Shown here: in pieces, positions 34,801 to 42,438 of the stretch | How positions within the stretch are numbered: the stretch's first letter is position 1 | Layout of the letters: each line of letters begins with the position of its first letter | Source: Hominifimenecus microfluidus | Lineage (GTDB): Bacteria > Bacillota > Clostridia > Lachnospirales > Lachnospiraceae | Reading direction: 5' to 3' | DNA: 64,000 bases | Assembly: GCA_020687485.1 (NCBI GenBank) | Contig: JAJEQR010000002.1 | Location: 1-64,000, forward strand | Position numbers and translations under genes: made by a program | The notes under the pieces: generated by a model | What the model was told of the DNA's origin: nothing | Database searches by the model: none | What the model saw: the letters and a program-made list of their open reading frames with translations, nothing else

Positions 34801-37051
34801 CATTTTGGTGGCAACGAAGAAAGACTTTGAAACAAAGAACCGCAAAAAGTTCTGCGGCAGAATTGCCACCGGCGATTACGATGCCATCATTATCGGGCAT
34901 TCGCAGTTCGAGAAAATACCGATGTCCATTGAAAGGCAGCGGGCGATCCTCGAACAGCAGCTTGATGAGGTAACGGAGGGCATTGCGGAACTGAAAAAGA
35001 ACCGTGGAGATAACTTCTCCGTAAAACAACTGGAGCGCACAAAGAAATCTGTCAAGCAGAAGCTCGACAAGCTCAACGACCAGTCTAAAAAGGACGATGT
35101 TGTGACCTTTGAGGAACTTGGCGTGGACAGGCTTTTCATTGATGAGAGCCACTATTACAAGAACCTTTTTCTCTATACCAAAATGAGGAATGTCGGAGGT
35201 ATCGCACAGACCGAAGCACAGAAATCCAGCGACCTTTTTATGAAGTGCAGGTATTTGGACGAACTGACCGGAGGGCGTGGGACAGTGTTTGCGACAGGAA
35301 CGCCGATCTCCAATTCGATGGTCGAACTTTACACCATTCAGCGATACTTGCAGTACAATACCCTTGTTCAGAACAACTTGCAGCACTTCGATTCCTGGGC
35401 TTCCACTTTCGGAGAAACCATTACGGCAGTAGAACTTACACCCGAAGGAACGGGATACCGAGCTAAAACACGCTTTGCCCGTTTCTACAATTTACCGGAG
35501 CTGATGGCGATGTTTAAGGAAATCGCAGACATCAAAACAGCGGATATGCTTGACCTGCCAGTGCCGAAAGCGGTCTTTCACAATATCTCGGTGAAACCCT
35601 CTGAAATCCAAAAGCAGATGGTAGCCGAGCTTGCGGAGAGAGCCGAAAGGGTACGAAACGGTATGGTTGATGCCAAGGAAGATAATATGCTCAAGATCAC
35701 AAACGACGGCAGAAAGCTGGCTCTTGATCAGCGGCTTATCAATCCGTTGCTCCCTGATTTTGAGGACAGCAAGCTCAACGCCTGCGTGGACGCTATGTTT
35801 GAAACTTGGGAGCGTGGCAGCGAGAAGCGGTTGACCCAGCTATTTTTCTGCGACCTGTCTACGCCGAAAAACGACGGCTCCTTCAATGTCTATGACGACA
35901 TTCGACAGAAGCTGATTGCCCGTGGCGTACCCGCCGATGAGATAAAGTTCATCCACGAAGCAGATACCGAAGCGAAGAAGCTGGAGCTGTTCAAGAAGGT
36001 ACGCCGAGGGGATGTCCGCATCCTGATGGGCAGTACGCAGAAGATGGGAGCCGGTACGAATGTGCAGAACAAACTTGCCGCATCCTCCGACCTCGATTGC
36101 CCGTGGCGACCCTCTGACTTGGAACAGCGGCTCGGCAGAAGTATCCGGCAAGGCAACGAAAATGCAGAGGTTCACATCTACCGTTTCGTAACGGAGGAAA
36201 CCTTTGATGCCTACTTGTATCAGCTCGTGGAGGGCAAGCAGAAGTTCGCTTCGCAGATAATGACCAGTAAATCGCCGGTGCGATCCTGCGAGGATATTGA
36301 CGAAACCGCACTGTCCTATGCTGAGATCAAGATGCTGGCGACCGGCAATCCCCACATCAAAGAGAAGATGGACTTGGACATTCAGGTTCAGAAGTTGCGG
36401 CTCTTAAAGTCCAGCTTTCTTTCCGAAAAATATGCTTTGGAGGATAAGATCATCAAGTTCTATCCGCAGGAGATTGCACGGCGGGCTGATGTAATTGCGG
36501 GATTAAAAACCGATATTGAAAGAGTGGCAGAGCACCCGAAGCCGTCTGATGAAACCTTTATTGGTATGACGGTCAAGGGTGCTTTCTATTCAGAGAAAGC
36601 GGATGCCGGCAACGCTATCTTGGAGGTGTGTAAGGCAATGACAAATCCCGACCCCATTCCCCTCGGTGAGTACCGTGGCTTTACGATGGAGCTGTACTTT
36701 GAAGCAAGAGAATACAAAGTGCGGCTCAAGGGTGAGCTTGGCTATCCCGTAACCCTCGGCACGGACACCTTCGGTAATATCACCCGCTTGGATAATGCGC
36801 TGGAGGGGCTTCCAAAGCGTTTGGAGATGAACGAAATGGAGCTTGATAACCTCAAAAAGCAGTTTGAAACTGCGAAGGTCGATGTGGAAAGACCGTTCCC
36901 GCAGGAGGGAGAACTGAAAGCCAAGACCGACCGGCTGAACGAACTCAATGCCCTGCTCAATGTGGATAAGCGTGAGAACGAAATCGTCGGCGGTGAACCC
37001 GATGAGGGTGAAGAACTGCCAGAAAAGAAACCGAGGGACTTGGAAAGATAG
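28853..37051 (+). CDS. Giant ICE methylase/SNF2-like helicase with MutS-I-like domain
   Basis: 2732 residues. In order: an N-terminal accessory domain (1-260); a low-complexity D/G/E/R-rich stretch (about 277-393) that is the out-of-frame reading of tnpV; a region with MutS domain I features near 822-912 (EFYQAYLKTKADNPSSLLLY, MGDFFEAYADDA, VPMVGFPQHRLETYL); an N6-adenine methylase-like domain (motif I ILEPSCGIGHF near 1257; NVPFG near 1323 in place of NPPY); and a helicase with Walker A AVGAGKT near 1934, DESH box near 2095, ATGTPISNS near 2147 and motif VI EQRLGRSIRQGN near 2424. The NPPY change makes methylation uncertain. It probably handles DNA during transfer or guards it. Homologous to 1-1397. 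Confidence 0.92.
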   Translation: MARKYDFISELYNRTCKTVVANPASWEAFLRSACYNYRLRFDEQLLVHAQRPDATAVLQIDDWNQKFGRWVNRGAHGIAVFEDADRRRQRLVHYFDISDTHPSRFSRRVPIWQMRDEYTAEVIDTLESTFGELNDKETLAVAIESAARNAVEDNIPDYLPDLIYSVKDSFLDGVSEEEITHIFKTAVRNSVAYMTMTRLGIEAGEYFEPEDLRDVVNFTTPATLNALGYATSDIAEMGLAEISRTILALDRQNRTIAESRSAGYNKENKTERSPDDERDHLHDAGGLSAPRSDNAGTAGAVDGQVRPDAEEVSEGASQGTLLQPADELRPERASERHGAQSERDGTDADGADGSVGGRDGESESDGYDELGSEDEQYPEPSSGDRDGGGNLRLGYYDRSHEDKSLPFFGGDDTIREILGTTPHLKASKDEIRAFFEATADENARISYIKRIFNNDYTEVILSDGRRVGYKTYQNVLQLWEGSYLSRTAQSFYDWGVIAQHFEAMRLLGELQDTMKPLPSIDGQLSLMTAGAEERKPSAFTFSQEIIDAVLTRGSGISEGKMRIYEQFHKSLSAKENADFLKNEYGWGGAYPVIVGAGIDEQHDGKGIRISKGIGSDKPHIDLKWSQVEKRIGELIKLDRYLNPKEKAQYPEWLQRQEERRAELAEERRNREILSTAPSEKAEPKNERYEYHLGSTVYLGANEYEILSFDDERVMLYDTQFPLFNKEMTRTEFDSKVQENPLNDHLKVAIKQPEEKAVEYDIGMGYLGNGLTVWNRAVEVNGDYQNIAHISPEGEITFYVQDLPQSVVERIEQAAEREKPKDAALPEFYQAYLKTKADNPSSLLLYQMGDFFEAYADDAGVVGTALDLVQTTRAVDHNTRVPMVGFPQHRLETYLTMLTDRGYDVEVNALEDGKRITRTVVSTTKEAPIESKPIGRIDYLGTDGKVGESIEYTSPYQFEKDIKEENYYGVPMSIVLYKDKDGNTIPHGFITQLDPPPKGFEIIDSPYLLENALDKAKHLIDDFCREEYQREDGADYTDLTDVGVAYTTTEDDKHEIQARVNLVDFRIETLADGKVVRSEQYASLEELTEKGLQALSFDDLVYLSEEELAQAEAPLTPVWEHPKKSRVQTFDIHPEIPMADRYTFDLASHEVEEVNKKERFHRNYAAITVLKRCQEENRFATPDEQIILSKYVGWGGIPEAFDERAGSWQTEFGMLKNILTPEEYAPARESTLTAFYTPPTVINAVYKVMKQLGFREGNILEPSCGIGHFIGMLPEEMKESKIYGVELDTISAGIAQQLYQKSSIAAQGFEETNLPDSFFDAVVGNVPFGDFKVPDKRYDKHKFLIHDYFFAKSLDKLRPGGVMALITSKGTMDKENSAVRKYIAQRADLLGAIRLPNNTFKGNAGTEVVSDILILQKRDRIVDIEPDWVQLGTDENGILMNRYFVEHPEMILGEMKMVSGRFGPEATCVPYEGADLAEQLGEAVSNIHGELTAYEVEDELAEEDNSIPADPTVRNFSYTVLDDKIYFRENSRMAPVEVSATAENRIKGMIRIRDSVRKLIELQTEDYPDSEIKAEQERLNALYDTFSKQYGLINSRANISAFSQDSSFSLLSALEVLGDEGQLERKADIFYKRTIKPHTPVTSVDTASEALAVSMGEKARVDMDYMCELTGKTEEEIFADLKGVIFLNPMHGYGNSTQAKYLMADEYLSGNVREKLVLARKSAELYPEDYTVNVEALERVQPKDLTASEIAVRLGATWLPTEIVEQFMFEFLGTPRYAQWNIKVHFSAYTGEWNIEGKSYDRSNVKAYSTYGTGRINAYKIIEETLNLKDVRIFDYVEDADGKKKAILNKKETAIAQAKQELIKQGFQDWVWSDPERRERLCILYNEKFNSLRPREYDGSHIVFSGMNPEIELREHQRNAVAHILYGGNTLLAHAVGAGKTFEMVSAAMESKRLGLCSKSLFVVPNHLTEQWASEFLQLYPSANILVATKKDFETKNRKKFCGRIATGDYDAIIIGHSQFEKIPMSIERQRAILEQQLDEVTEGIAELKKNRGDNFSVKQLERTKKSVKQKLDKLNDQSKKDDVVTFEELGVDRLFIDESHYYKNLFLYTKMRNVGGIAQTEAQKSSDLFMKCRYLDELTGGRGTVFATGTPISNSMVELYTIQRYLQYNTLVQNNLQHFDSWASTFGETITAVELTPEGTGYRAKTRFARFYNLPELMAMFKEIADIKTADMLDLPVPKAVFHNISVKPSEIQKQMVAELAERAERVRNGMVDAKEDNMLKITNDGRKLALDQRLINPLLPDFEDSKLNACVDAMFETWERGSEKRLTQLFFCDLSTPKNDGSFNVYDDIRQKLIARGVPADEIKFIHEADTEAKKLELFKKVRRGDVRILMGSTQKMGAGTNVQNKLAASSDLDCPWRPSDLEQRLGRSIRQGNENAEVHIYRFVTEETFDAYLYQLVEGKQKFASQIMTSKSPVRSCEDIDETALSYAEIKMLATGNPHIKEKMDLDIQVQKLRLLKSSFLSEKYALEDKIIKFYPQEIARRADVIAGLKTDIERVAEHPKPSDETFIGMTVKGAFYSEKADAGNAILEVCKAMTNPDPIPLGEYRGFTMELYFEAREYKVRLKGELGYPVTLGTDTFGNITRLDNALEGLPKRLEMNEMELDNLKKQFETAKVDVERPFPQEGELKAKTDRLNELNALLNVDKRENEIVGGEPDEGEELPEKKPRDLER
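29679..30032 (+). CDS. tnpV: TnpV-like protein encoded inside the helicase gene in another frame
   Basis: 117 residues, MNEITYTMQGDYLLPDLTMPEQ onward, with SMGRYARMRKKFLKEHH, RRANEMEQMLTEQMAASEGVTE and MMSWVRKMNSIRSRVQEIV. This fits the transposon-encoded TnpV family closely over its full length. It has its own site (GAAAGGAG, eight bases before ATG). The frame is different from that of the 2732-residue helicase, which stays open through the same DNA as a disordered linker. The conserved, normal-looking composition is in the TnpV frame. Function of TnpV is unknown. Confidence 0.8.
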   Translation: MNEITYTMQGDYLLPDLTMPEQPELSMGRYARMRKKFLKEHHKVRYYNLLTSCALNEHLNDTERRANEMEQMLTEQMAASEGVTENLKATDMMSWVRKMNSIRSRVQEIVMAEVIFA

Positions 37052-37060
37052 CCGAACCTC

Positions 37061-37095
37061 TTGACAATCGTTATCATATATGATAACATTATAAT
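37061..37095 (+). promoter_or_regulatory. Promoter with palindromic operator for the HipBA-like gene
   Basis: TTGACA at 37061-37066, a 17-base spacer, then TAACAT at 37084-37089. A perfect 18-bp palindrome GTTATCATATATGATAAC (37070-37087) covers the spacer and part of the -10, well placed for autorepression by the protein's own helix-turn-helix. An alternative -10, TATAAT at 37090-37095, has no well-spaced -35. Confidence 0.7.
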
Positions 37096-37117
37096 GGATC
37101 AGAAAGGAGGGTTTTGT

Positions 37118-38602
37118 ATGACCGAAAAGGAACTGTTGGCGGCAAGGCAAAGCATTGTGCAGAAGCTGACGCAGGCAAGACTGGAAAAAGGATTGTCGCA
37201 GGAGCAGCTTGCAAAGCGCATCGGAACCCAGCGTTCCAACATCTGCCGCATTGAAAAAGGAACGCAAAACCTCTCCCTTGACCTGATGCTCAAGATCGCA
37301 GAGGCACTTGACAAGGATGTGTCCGTAATGCTTGAGGAAAGGAGCAGCACAATGGAAAAAGTATATAGCCTGCGCCTTTATGATGAAACACTGCTGACCT
37401 TCACGCTGGAGGAAAGAGGCTTGGAGGGCTTGCAGGCGACAATTCTTCACACCGAAACGGCAAAGCAAAAGCTGTTTCCCCTCGACTTGGAGCTGACAAA
37501 CGAGGGCGTTGTGAAGTGGCTGGAACGACGGGTGATTCCGAAGAACCGGCAGTTTGCAGATGAAATCTTAAAGACGCTGGGGCTGAGCGTAAACAACACG
37601 AAGGGCATCATTGATGTCTGTATGGGGCTGTCCCTCAACGACAGCTATTGGGTCGTCCCCGCCGACTTTGACGGCAAGTATGCCGATTACAACCTTTACG
37701 AAAACCGCTTCTCCGAAGCGCTGTCACTGGTGGCTTATACCGGCGTTGGCGGCAGTCGGGAGGCATTCTCCACCTCACCGGAGCTGACTACCAACGGTAT
37801 GCTGCGGAAGGCTTGGCGCTTTGTGGAGGACGACGGCATCTATCTGTATAAGGGCGGCACGGAGGGTGCTGCGAACACCGGAAACGAGCCGTACAGCGAG
37901 TATTATGCCTGTCAGATCGCAGACAAGATGGGCATCGGCTGCGTACAGTACGACTTGGAAAACTGGAAAGGTATTCTTGCTTCCAAGTGCCGGCTGTTCA
38001 CGGATATTGATACCTCTTTCGTCCCTATCGGGCGTATTCTCCGCAAGACGACGCTGAAAGCCTGCCTGGATTACTACAAGACCTTGGGCGACGAGTTCTA
38101 CGAGCAGCTTTGCAGTATGCTGGTTTTCGATGCCCTGATTTACAACGAGGACAGACACTTCGGCAACTTCGGCTTGCTGCGGAACAATCACACGGGTGAA
38201 ATTATCGCCCCTGCACCCATCTTCGATAACGGCTTGTCGCTGTTCAACTATGCAATGCCGGATGATTTCAAGAACCTGAGTGCGTATGCAAAGACCCGTT
38301 CCAATCCCTACCGCATTTCCTATGAGGATGTGTGCAAAGAGGTAATGGGTGCAAAGCAGAAAGCGCAGCTGCGGCGAATGGTGGACTTCAAGTTCACCCG
38401 TCATCCGTCCCTCAATTTGCCGGAAGAACGGCTGACAGCCATTGAAAAACAACTTGGAGAGCGTACAAGAGAGCTGCTCTCCATTCCGGTTCAGAGAAGT
38501 ACAAAGCGCAAAAATGAGCCGGCAGGTTCGCTGCAGAACGCTGTCTCTTTCCCTTTCAAGCTCCAGGGGCGCAATGGTGCAGGAGCTTCAGACTGCCGCT
38601 GA
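37118..38602 (+). CDS. Single-chain HipB-HipA-like protein (XRE domain fused to HipA-type kinase)
   Basis: 494 residues from ATG 37118 (AAAGGAGGG). Residues 1-70 are a Cro/CI helix-turn-helix (GLSQEQLAKRIGTQRSNICRIEKGTQNLSLDLMLKI), as in HipB. From about residue 180 it resembles HipA-type kinases: the catalytic loop NEDRHFGN near 343 and the metal-binding FDNG near 370. HipA toxins phosphorylate tRNA synthetases and cause dormancy, with HipB as antitoxin; here both would be one chain. The last about 35 residues differ from the rest and may be read-through into inserted DNA. Autoregulation through the upstream palindrome is likely. Confidence 0.85.
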   Translation: MTEKELLAARQSIVQKLTQARLEKGLSQEQLAKRIGTQRSNICRIEKGTQNLSLDLMLKIAEALDKDVSVMLEERSSTMEKVYSLRLYDETLLTFTLEERGLEGLQATILHTETAKQKLFPLDLELTNEGVVKWLERRVIPKNRQFADEILKTLGLSVNNTKGIIDVCMGLSLNDSYWVVPADFDGKYADYNLYENRFSEALSLVAYTGVGGSREAFSTSPELTTNGMLRKAWRFVEDDGIYLYKGGTEGAANTGNEPYSEYYACQIADKMGIGCVQYDLENWKGILASKCRLFTDIDTSFVPIGRILRKTTLKACLDYYKTLGDEFYEQLCSMLVFDALIYNEDRHFGNFGLLRNNHTGEIIAPAPIFDNGLSLFNYAMPDDFKNLSAYAKTRSNPYRISYEDVCKEVMGAKQKAQLRRMVDFKFTRHPSLNLPEERLTAIEKQLGERTRELLSIPVQRSTKRKNEPAGSLQNAVSFPFKLQGRNGAGASDCR

Positions 38603-38726
38603 AGATATGCAGAAGCTCGGTGAGGCGATGGCAGAGCTGTTTGAAAGGACGGCACAGGCCATCCGAACCGGTAGCCTGCTGTTTGAACAGGCGGATAACG
38701 GTGCGGCAAAGGACTGGAAGGGTTGA
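38574..38726 (+). pseudogene. C-terminal remnant of a WXG100-like small protein
   Basis: A frame of 50 codons, MVQELQTAAEDMQKLGEAMAELFERTAQAI and ending FEQADNGAAKDW. It is helical with the spacing of the second helix of WXG100/ESAT-6-like proteins. No ribosome-binding site, and it overlaps the end of the HipBA gene in another frame, so it is best read as the truncated 3' end of a gene joined to hipBA. Assignment is tentative. Confidence 0.4.
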
Positions 38727-38769
38727 CAGCACCTGTGGCCGGGCGAACGAAGGGAGGTATATTGACGCG

Positions 38770-39597
38770 ATGAGATATTATAAAAAAGTGCTTGCGCTTT
38801 TCTGCGCAGGGCTTATCCTATTTGGATTATGGGGGTGCAGCGGAAGAATGGATAACCGTGAGGATACAAAGACAAACAGACTGGACTTACCGCCGGAGCA
38901 TCTGGAGCTCTCCGAGCGCCAGCGGGAGATTCTGAAAAAGGAGAACCTGCCGCAGGAATACGACAAATTGACACAGACGCAGAAGCGCGCGATTTGCCGT
39001 ATGGAAAAGATGCTGTGCTATCTGGATGAAAAATACCCCGGCGTGGAGTTCCGCTATCTGGAGTATTCGGCGGGCTATTTTGATACCGAGTGGCTGTCCG
39101 TGTACCCTCGCGGCGGTTCCTCCAGCAGGGACATCGTTACGGTGCGTCCGGCGGGTTATAACGAAAATGGAACGTTTACGGATAATTATATCGGAGTATA
39201 TGTGCGTCCTTATTATGAGGAAGCAATTGCGCAATATGTAAAGGACTATTTTCAGTCGGGAAATGTGCTGGTCATCGGGCCGGATTCCGTAAAAACAACG
39301 CTCGAAAGCACGGATGACGCGGCAGCCGGAAAGATCGCCGGAAACTGCAGCGGAAGCTGTCATATTTACTTTTATCTGAATCTGACGGATGAAAAAATGA
39401 AAGAATTCTGCGAAGCGTTCGGTGCGTGGTGTGCGGAAAATGGTTACTCCGGCGACCATCTGGTGACGTTGGTGGAATCTTCGGAAAAATTGGAGGAAAT
39501 CTCCGAATTCAATCAGTACAGCTATTTGAATGAGGACACGTATACGCTGCAATATCACTGCACGGTGAGCACAGGCGGGACGGTGGATATCCTCTGA
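38770..39597 (+). CDS. Lipoprotein of unknown function
   Basis: 275 residues from ATG 38770 (GAAGGGAGG upstream). Lipobox LFGLWGC gives a lipidated Cys near residue 23. The mature part is soluble with mixed strands and helices (GVEFRYLEYSAGYFDTEWLSVYPRGG; SCHIYFYLNLTDEKMKEFCEAFGAWC). It lies between the WXG-like remnant and the lipase-like remnant; in type VII secretion loci such lipoproteins are often immunity proteins. That role is inference. Confidence 0.7.
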   Translation: MRYYKKVLALFCAGLILFGLWGCSGRMDNREDTKTNRLDLPPEHLELSERQREILKKENLPQEYDKLTQTQKRAICRMEKMLCYLDEKYPGVEFRYLEYSAGYFDTEWLSVYPRGGSSSRDIVTVRPAGYNENGTFTDNYIGVYVRPYYEEAIAQYVKDYFQSGNVLVIGPDSVKTTLESTDDAAAGKIAGNCSGSCHIYFYLNLTDEKMKEFCEAFGAWCAENGYSGDHLVTLVESSEKLEEISEFNQYSYLNEDTYTLQYHCTVSTGGTVDIL

Positions 39598-39635
39598 GAG
39601 AATGAAAGATGTTTTGAACAGAAAAGAGTGATAGC

Positions 39636-40051
39636 ATGGATATATCAGTAGAAGAACTCCTCCTGCTCGAAAACTTGACATATATTGACAGTAATTTCAG
39701 AGAAGCCATCGGAAAAGACCTGGATATTGCCAGCTATAAAACGGTCGGACAGATGCTGGATCAATTCACACCGGAGGTCAAGGATAAGCTGATACAATGC
39801 GGCGATCAGACGGTTGACGGCGGCTTGACGAGTGGATATGAGTGGGCTGCCATGATCCAGAGCATGAAGAATAATCCGAACCTTTGCTCCCTGAAAATTG
39901 ACAGAGAGAGTACCGCCATGCACGGCGGAGACGCGGGAAAAACGAAAGCCATCTGTTTTGTCAAGCCGGACGGAAAGGCCATCGTTGCTTTCCGCGGCAC
40001 GCTGGTGAAAACGAGTGGGCGGATAATGTGTATGGAGGAGCTGGAGCTTGA
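39636..40051 (+). pseudogene. Lipase-like (DUF6792/Mbeg1-type) toxin remnant, frameshifted and truncated
   Basis: Starts MDISVEELLLLENLTYIDSNF and runs to AICFVKPDGKAIVAFRGT, the strand before the nucleophile region of class-3-lipase-like proteins. After AFRGT the conserved continuation GENEWADNVYGG is found in the next frame (40004-40039), so one base has been lost, and that frame then stops at 40049. The catalytic Ser-containing part is absent. The frame of the start continues into an unrelated ICE-type segment. Confidence 0.6.
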
Positions 40052-40223
40052 GCCGGAAAAGGCAAGGGCTTTGCTTCGTTCCCCTTGTCCTCTGAGTGAT
40101 GTGTATAAGGAGTTCCGGGACAGAGAAACCGAGCATATGGATACCATCCGAGACTCCATCGAAACGGAAGCGGATAAGAGCCTGCAACGGCAGGAGAAGA
40201 AACAGCAACGGGAAAGCAGGTGA
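40030..40223 (+). pseudogene. 3' remnant of an ICE accessory gene fused to the lipase remnant
   Basis: In the frame of the 39636 start, sequence from about 40030 reads EELELEPEKARALLRSPCPL then DVYKEFRDRETEHMDTIRDSIE and a charged tail. It looks like the end of an ICE gene that should precede the Toprim gene. Upstream coding was replaced by the insert. Together with the lipase part it forms one 195-codon chimeric frame that may still be translated. Confidence 0.5.
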
Positions 40224-40227
40224 TTTT

Positions 40228-41190
40228 ATGCCGTATATCCCACCGGAGGTGGTGGAACAGGCACGGCAAATCGACCTGTTGACCTATCTGCAAAGCTGTG
40301 AGCCGCAGGAGCTTGTCCGCATTTCCGGCAACAACTACACCACCCGAACCCACGACAGCCTGAAGATTTCTAACGGCAAGTGGATGTGGTGGTCACAGCG
40401 CATCGGCGGCTACAATGCCCTTGACTATCTTGTGAAAGTCAAGGGCTGTTCTTTTGTAGAGGCGGTTGAAACGCTGATGGGAAAAGCGGCGGTGATGCCG
40501 TCAATGACAGTCAAGCCCCAGCAGAAAACGGAGCCGAAGGTCTTGCTTCTGCCGGATAAAAGTGCTTCCACAGAAAGAATTACAGAGTATCTTTTCGGTA
40601 GGGGCATCGACTATGCCATCATCCAACACTGCATTGACAAGGGGCTGATCTTTGAGAGCCTTCCATACCACAACCTTGTGTGCGTTGGCTTTGATGAGAA
40701 AAATACTCCTCGCTATGCGTCCTACCGAGCGACCAATGACCGCCGTGTTTTGGGTGACTGCTCCGGCAGTGACAAGCACTATTCTTTTCGGATCGCAGAC
40801 AGCGACAGCGGCACGGTGCATCTCTTTGAGTGTGCCATTGACCTGCTTTCCTATGCGTCGCTTGAAAAGATGGCGGGCAGAGATTGGCGGAAAGACAACC
40901 TTGTTTCCCTCGCCGGTGTGTATCTGCCCAAGGAGAAAATCGAGGACAGCACTACCCCTGTGGCTCTTGTGAAGTACCTCAATGAGAAGCCACAGAGTAA
41001 GAAAATCTTCCTGCACTTCGACAACGATAATGCCGGGAGAAAAGCCAGCCTTGCGCTGAAAACCATATTGCCGAGCAAGTATGAAGTCATTGACAGCCCA
41101 CCGCCCTGCGGTAAGGACTACAATGACTTTCTTTGTTTTCAGCTTGGTATCCGCCGCAACAAAACCAAAGAAAGGACGAATGAACGATGA
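40228..41190 (+). CDS. DUF3991/Toprim primase-like protein
   Basis: 320 residues from ATG 40228. The N-terminal part (IDLLTYLQSCEPQELVRISGNNYTTRTHDSLKI, then WMWWSQRIGGYNALDYLVKVKG) parallels the zinc-binding domain of DnaG-like proteins but has no zinc Cys/His set. The middle is DUF3991-like and the end has the Toprim pattern (VHLFECAIDLLSYAS with the acidic residue, then KKIFLHFDNDNAGR). In ICEs it may prime or process single-stranded DNA after transfer. Overlaps the next gene by four bases. Confidence 0.85.
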   Translation: MPYIPPEVVEQARQIDLLTYLQSCEPQELVRISGNNYTTRTHDSLKISNGKWMWWSQRIGGYNALDYLVKVKGCSFVEAVETLMGKAAVMPSMTVKPQQKTEPKVLLLPDKSASTERITEYLFGRGIDYAIIQHCIDKGLIFESLPYHNLVCVGFDEKNTPRYASYRATNDRRVLGDCSGSDKHYSFRIADSDSGTVHLFECAIDLLSYASLEKMAGRDWRKDNLVSLAGVYLPKEKIEDSTTPVALVKYLNEKPQSKKIFLHFDNDNAGRKASLALKTILPSKYEVIDSPPPCGKDYNDFLCFQLGIRRNKTKERTNER

Positions 41191-41939
41191 CTGAGTTCAG
41201 CATTTATCAGATCAATACGGATCGGGACGACAACCGTATCTGCTTCTTGGGACTGGATACCCTTGAACGATTTCAGCACTCCAAGGAGGTCGATCCCGTT
41301 CTTTACGACCGAGTTTATGATGGAAAGCTCGATTGCAATTCCCTTGAAACCATCTATGAGAAATTTAATATCGATCATCCCGCTGACTACAAAGGACGCT
41401 CTCTTTCCGTGTCGGATGTAGTCGAAATCAGGGAGAGCGACACCCTGAATCCCGGCTTCTACTTCGTGGACAGTATCGGGTTCAAGTCGATTTCTTTCGA
41501 CAAATCTCTCTGCAAGGAGCCGGTAGAAGCAGGTAGTGGAAAGATTTCCGTCCTGCTTGTGGAGCCGAACAAGTACCCCAAGATGATTGAGATCGACGAC
41601 ACCTTGGAGGCAATGCAGGCGGTTGTCGGTGGCGACATTGAGGAATATATGCCCTTTGAAGATGAGGTCGCAATCATCTGCAATGAGGAGGGCAAGGTCA
41701 ACGGACTGACCCCGAATCGGGCGGTTTATGAGGAGAACTCCCGTGAGATGCAGGACATCATTTGCGGGAAGTTTTTCGTTGCCTATGCTCCATTTGAGGT
41801 AGAGAAGTTCCAGTCCCTCCCGCCTGAGCTTGCGGAGAAATACCGTGAGAAATTCAAGTATCCCGAACGCTTTATGAGAGTCAACGACGGGATCGTAGCC
41901 GTGCCTTTTAAGCCCGTCAGGGCGGACAAAGAACGCTAA
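41187..41939 (+). CDS. YodL-domain protein
   Basis: 250 residues. The N-terminal half (FSIYQINTDRDDNRICFLGLDTLERF, then FNIDHPADYKGRSLSVSDVVEI and FYFVDSIGF) is homologous to residues about 677-790 of the polyvalent protein at 2433-6494. The C-terminal half is acidic and ends with an EKYREKFKYPERFMRVNDGI segment. Immediately upstream of oriT. Function unknown. Confidence 0.8.
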   Translation: MTEFSIYQINTDRDDNRICFLGLDTLERFQHSKEVDPVLYDRVYDGKLDCNSLETIYEKFNIDHPADYKGRSLSVSDVVEIRESDTLNPGFYFVDSIGFKSISFDKSLCKEPVEAGSGKISVLLVEPNKYPKMIEIDDTLEAMQAVVGGDIEEYMPFEDEVAIICNEEGKVNGLTPNRAVYEENSREMQDIICGKFFVAYAPFEVEKFQSLPPELAEKYREKFKYPERFMRVNDGIVAVPFKPVRADKER

Positions 41940-41974
41940 TCTCAATGAGAACGGTGTTCCCCGAACGCTCTGTA

Positions 41975-42080
41975 TTATCTTAACGAGCAGACTGTTTTTA
42001 CTCCTACCGGACAAAAACAGTAAATCGCTCGTTAGGGGAACCCCCTAATACCCCGTGCAAGAAGCACCACACATTTCAAA
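41975..42080 (+). other. Predicted oriT of element B
   Basis: Nested inverted repeats TAACGAGC...GCTCGTTA (41981-42034) and ACTGTTTTT...AAAAACAGT (41991-42021) are followed by AGGGGAACCCCCT and TAATACCCC. The same motif order occurs before the relaxase operon of element A. Lies 20-125 bases upstream of the MobC-like gene. The nick probably falls near the CCCCCTAA segment, by analogy with oriT structure. Confidence 0.75.
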
Positions 42081-42099
42081 GAAAGGATGAAATTCATTT

Positions 42100-42438
42100 A
42101 TGAAAAGAACGATCAAGAAACAGTTTTGGTTTTCCCGTGACGAAGCACAGGACTTGCAGAAGAAAGCCAAGAAAACCTGCCTGTCTGAAGCGGCGCTCGT
42201 CCGTCTGTTGCTCCGTGGATATGAGCCGAAGGAGAAGCCCGATGACCGTTTCTACGATGCGATGCGGGAGTTCTCCGCCATCGGCAATAACATCCATCAG
42301 ATCTCCGTTAAGGCAAATGCCCTCGGCTTTATCGACACACAGAAGCTGAACAGTGAGTTGGATCGCCTGCACAAGTTTCAGGCAGATATGGAGCGTCAGT
42401 TTCTTCGTCCCGGTGAGAGCAACCTGAAATGGCAGTAA
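42100..42438 (+). CDS. MobC-like relaxosome accessory protein of element B
   Basis: 112 residues. N-terminal ribbon-helix-helix (KRTIKKQFWFSRDEAQDLQKKAKKT), then the MobC signature FSAIGNNIHQISVKANALGFID. Overlaps the relaxase start by ten bases. Works with the relaxase at oriT. Confidence 0.88.
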   Translation: MKRTIKKQFWFSRDEAQDLQKKAKKTCLSEAALVRLLLRGYEPKEKPDDRFYDAMREFSAIGNNIHQISVKANALGFIDTQKLNSELDRLHKFQADMERQFLRPGESNLKWQ

